Source of the DNA: Muribaculaceae bacterium
Lineage (GTDB): Bacteria > Bacteroidota > Bacteroidia > Bacteroidales > Muribaculaceae
Direction of reading: 5' to 3'
Length of the DNA: 64,000 bases
Assembly (NCBI GenBank): GCA_017626045.1
Contig: JAGAJP010000059.1
Location: forward strand, 1-64,000
Below, piece after piece: positions 61,555 to 64,000 of the stretch. A program made the translations under genes and the position numbers. Each line of letters starts with the position of its first letter. Positions within the stretch are counted from its first letter, which is position 1. The notes under the pieces are model-generated. The model saw only the letters and a list, made by a program, of their open reading frames with translations. It was not told the origin of the DNA and made no database searches.

Positions 61555-62517
61555 ATGAAAAGATATCTTTTCCCTGCCGACTATATGGCAGACCCCAGCG
61601 TCCATGTCTTCGACGGTAAGATCTACATTTATCCGTCTCACGACTGGGAATGCGAAAATGTCGAAAACGACAACGGTGACCAGTATGTCATGAAGGATAT
61701 GCATGTGCTGTCTATCGATGGCGATCCTATGACCGGTAAGGTAACAGACCATGGTAAGGCTCTCGACATTGCCGATGTTCCTTGGGCAGGAAGACAGCTC
61801 TGGGATTGCGACGTCGCTGAAAAAGACGGTAAGTATTATCTATATTTCCCCCTGAAGGACAAAAACGATATTTTCCGCACCGGCGTGGCGGTTGCCGATT
61901 CTCCCACAGGTCCCTTCATTCCGATGCCGGATCCGGTCAGAGGCAGCTATTCCATCGACTACTGCGTTTTAAAGGAAGGCGACGAGTACTATATGTATTT
62001 CGGCGGCCTTTGGGGTGGTCAGCTCCAGAGATATTGCGACAACAAGGCGCTTGAGACTCCCTATCTTCCCGAAGGTAAACAGGATTCTCTCCCAAGCCGC
62101 TGCGTGAGGCTTTCGAAAGATATGCTTCAGTTTGCAGAAGAGCCGCGTCCCATTCAGGTCGTTGACGAGAATGGCAAACCGCTCGCTGCCGATGACCCTC
62201 ACAGGTTCTTTGAGGCTTCATGGGTACATAAATACAATGGGAAATACTATTTCTCTTACTCCACCGGCGACAGCCACCTCCTATGCTACGCCGTTGGCGA
62301 CAATCCCTACGGACCATTCACCTATAAGGGTGTAATCCTGACTCCGGTCGTAGGCTGGACAACTCATCATTCAATCATAGAGTTTGACGGTAAGTGGTAT
62401 CTCTTCCATCACGACAGCGTGCCGTCCGGTGGCAAATCCTGGCTCAGAAGCCTGAAGGTCTGCGAACTCCAATACGATAAAGATGGAAACATAATCCCCA
62501 TCGAAGGAATCGATTGA
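61555..62517 (+). CDS. GH43 beta-xylosidase/arabinofuranosidase, cytoplasmic
   Basis: 320 aa from ATG 61555 with no signal peptide. Five-blade GH43 motifs: YMADPSVHVFDGKIYIYPSH (catalytic base Asp), RGSYSIDYCVLKEGDEYYMY (pKa-tuning Asp) and HRFFEASWVHKYNGKYYFSY (acid Glu). It probably splits imported xylo- or arabinoxylo-oligosaccharides, the partner of the GPH transporter upstream. Xylose then goes to XylA/XylB. The frame is open further 5', but that overlaps the transporter gene. Confidence 0.92.
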   Translation: MKRYLFPADYMADPSVHVFDGKIYIYPSHDWECENVENDNGDQYVMKDMHVLSIDGDPMTGKVTDHGKALDIADVPWAGRQLWDCDVAEKDGKYYLYFPLKDKNDIFRTGVAVADSPTGPFIPMPDPVRGSYSIDYCVLKEGDEYYMYFGGLWGGQLQRYCDNKALETPYLPEGKQDSLPSRCVRLSKDMLQFAEEPRPIQVVDENGKPLAADDPHRFFEASWVHKYNGKYYFSYSTGDSHLLCYAVGDNPYGPFTYKGVILTPVVGWTTHHSIIEFDGKWYLFHHDSVPSGGKSWLRSLKVCELQYDKDGNIIPIEGID

Positions 62518-62697
62518 CAATATCAATGTGGCTGCGGATAACCATTATATCCGCAGTCATATTTTTTAGCTGATCCGCCATCCGATCTTTGGTTGGCGGA
62601 TTACTGTTTTCCGGCATTCCTGGACAGCTAAGACACATTTTATCCAAACTTTGACTTTCTCGATTTTTCCCAGGCTGCGAAGTAACTCCATTAAATG

Positions 62698-62748
62698 AAT
62701 AATCAAAAGAAGGCCCGCGAATCTGTCGCGGGCCTTCTTTTGATTATT
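62698..62748. terminator. Bidirectional terminator, perfect 23-bp stem
   Basis: A 23-bp inverted repeat (62698-62720 with 62726-62748) with a 5-base loop lies between the converging GH43 and GH51 genes. The GC-rich inner part (AAGGCCCGCGA) flanked by A/T runs would stop transcription from both sides. 62518-62697 shows no gene. Confidence 0.88.
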
Positions 62749-62762
62749 GTCGTTTAAGCCGT

Positions 62763-64000
62763 TTATCTGACTATTCTGACTACTGTAAAGGAATAGGGAG
62801 GAACCGTAACATTATCGCACGATTCAATCTCTGAGGTAACCGGCTTTGCATCAAGCTGGCGAGGAGTACCCGAAATAACGGTCATCAATCCTTTTCCTGC
62901 GGGATAACCCGCAAGGTCAACTTCTACTCTTACAGGAAGCAGGTTCGCTATCCTGATTATAGTGTCGCCTGTCTTTTCATCAATCACTGTCGAAACTCCG
63001 AAACGGTTTCTAACATCATCGTTAATTCCTGTGCAACCGCTGCCGTCGCAGTTCGGACATTTCTTTTCCTCAAGATTCACTCGCGAGGGAATATAGGTCG
63101 TGCCGGCGTTAGCGCCATACATCTGCTGTACGTAATAGTCAGGCGTCAGCGTTATGCTGTCGTTGTCGAAATAGATCAGGTCCGGGCGCCATTGAGTGCG
63201 TCCCTTCTTCGAAAAGAGGGGTGCGTAACTCGTCATCTCGACCACATCGGCATTCCTTTCTACATCTGTCAGATAAAGCGCTATTGACAGAGCGCATTCA
63301 AGATTTGACTCTCGGCCGGGGTAGTGGGAGGCATATTCGCCAAGATATACCTTCGGACCCTTCCTGTCGTATCCGTCGTAGAAGTCACGATGATTGATAT
63401 ACCAGCCGGGTGCCACATAATAATGCTCGTCTACTATCTTGACATTTTCTTTACGCGCGAAGTCCCAGCCCTCCTCATAGTCTGATCCTTCATAGAACGG
63501 ACCGGTGGTTCCTACCACTGTGATGTCGGGATACTTTGCGATGACTGCATCCCTTATCATCTTGAATCGCGTCTTGAATGCTTCGCTTATAAGGTCTTCG
63601 TTGCCTATCCCTAGATACTTCAGATTAAAGGGCTCTGGATGTCCGGCTTCTGCACGAACCTTTCCCCACTTCGAGTCTGCAGGCCCGTTGGCATACTCCA
63701 CAAGGTCGAGAATGTCCTGAATATATCCCGGCATTTCGTCCATCGGAATGCCTTCCTGCTGTCCATTGCTGGTCAGTTCATCATGACTGCAGTGTGATTT
63801 CCTCGATGAGTTCTGACACGGAACTCCTGCCGCAAGCACCGGAAGCGGTTCCATTCCGAGATCCTCGCAAAACTGAAAATATTCATAGAATCCGAGTCCT
63901 CGTGTCTGATGGTAGCCCCAGAGATTGGATAGAGGCTTTCGGGATTCCAATGGTCCTACCGATCCTTTCCAGTCGTAGATGTTGTCTATGCCGTTGCCAT
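62763..64000 (-). CDS. GH51-type alpha-L-arabinofuranosidase, 5' end outside window
   Basis: The frame is open through the right edge; about 412 C-terminal residues are visible. GH51 blocks: QTRGLGFYEYFQFCEDLGME, LKYLGIGNEDLISEAF (acid/base Glu) and KVYLGEYASHYPGRESNLE (nucleophile Glu), then the C-terminal beta-sandwich. It removes arabinose from arabinoxylan or arabinan. Unusually, a cysteine cluster CPNCDGSGCTG (63027-63059) sits in the region before the final sandwich strands. It converges on the GH43 operon; its own upstream context is not visible. Confidence 0.9.
   Translation of the reverse strand, partial: GNGIDNIYDWKGSVGPLESRKPLSNLWGYHQTRGLGFYEYFQFCEDLGMEPLPVLAAGVPCQNSSRKSHCSHDELTSNGQQEGIPMDEMPGYIQDILDLVEYANGPADSKWGKVRAEAGHPEPFNLKYLGIGNEDLISEAFKTRFKMIRDAVIAKYPDITVVGTTGPFYEGSDYEEGWDFARKENVKIVDEHYYVAPGWYINHRDFYDGYDRKGPKVYLGEYASHYPGRESNLECALSIALYLTDVERNADVVEMTSYAPLFSKKGRTQWRPDLIYFDNDSITLTPDYYVQQMYGANAGTTYIPSRVNLEEKKCPNCDGSGCTGINDDVRNRFGVSTVIDEKTGDTIIRIANLLPVRVEVDLAGYPAGKGLMTVISGTPRQLDAKPVTSEIESCDNVTVPPYSFTVVRIVR

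Noticed and set aside
1-64000. CRISPR arrays, rRNA or tRNA genes
   Set aside because: No regularly spaced repeats, no rRNA-like stretches and no cloverleaf other than the tRNA-like part of tmRNA were seen.

Overview
The window looks like the chromosome of a gut Bacteroidales bacterium, most likely Muribaculaceae-like. Grounds: Bacteroidetes-type promoters (TTTG, about 19-20 bp, TAnnTTTG), a glutaminyl-tRNA synthetase, a tmRNA with an ...NYALAA tag, a polysaccharide cluster opened by a NusG-type antiterminator gene, a GSCFA protein, and long runs of plant-glycan hydrolases with uronate and xylose catabolism. The family-level placement is inference.

1-4026: left edge and housekeeping. Remnants of an IS-type gene and a mobilisation-type gene abut the 3' end of ssrA (tmRNA, minus strand), consistent with the scar of an integrated element at the tmRNA gene. 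Then come glnS (minus), a 274-bp MITE-like element with perfect 21-bp inverted ends, a short DUF4240-like ORF and a small HExxH protein.

4028-27178: a surface-polysaccharide (capsule/O-antigen-like) cluster, all on the plus strand, with a good promoter at its head and a strong terminator at its end. Its first gene joins a tyrosine-recombinase-like region lacking recognisable catalytic residues to a NusG/UpxY antiterminator. Behind it are a Wzx flippase, an AT-rich precursor/decorating block (three PLP aminotransferases of different types, ATP-grasp, GNAT, LicD, a cytidylyltransferase-oxidoreductase fusion), six glycosyltransferases, two acyltransferases, an EpsG-type polymerase, a FucP-like permease next to a cytidylyltransferase-GHMP kinase fusion, and a GSCFA protein. 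No initiating phosphoglycosyltransferase or export channel is in the window.

27185-47189: a long minus-strand locus for pectin/rhamnogalacturonan. Read 5' to 3' it runs uxaB, uxaA, uxaC, exuT, CE12-GH28 fusion, GH28-GH105 fusion, two six-hairpin glycosidase-like proteins, GH106 and GH105. The hydrolases would release galacturonate and rhamnose; ExuT and UxaC/UxaB/UxaA would carry uronate to 2-keto-3-deoxygluconate. There is no SusC/SusD pair and no regulator gene.

47402-51538: a GNAT protein, a PAP2 phosphatase coupled to an outer-membrane protein, REP-like repeats, and a PurF paralogue lacking the N-terminal catalytic cysteine.

51648-64000: a xylan/arabinoxylan locus. Minus strand: xylB, xylA, GH67 alpha-glucuronidase, GH35-like/DUF5597 glycosidase, SGNH acetylesterase. 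Plus strand: GPH-type transporter and cytoplasmic GH43. A GH51 arabinofuranosidase runs off the right edge. This locus also has no SusC/SusD pair.
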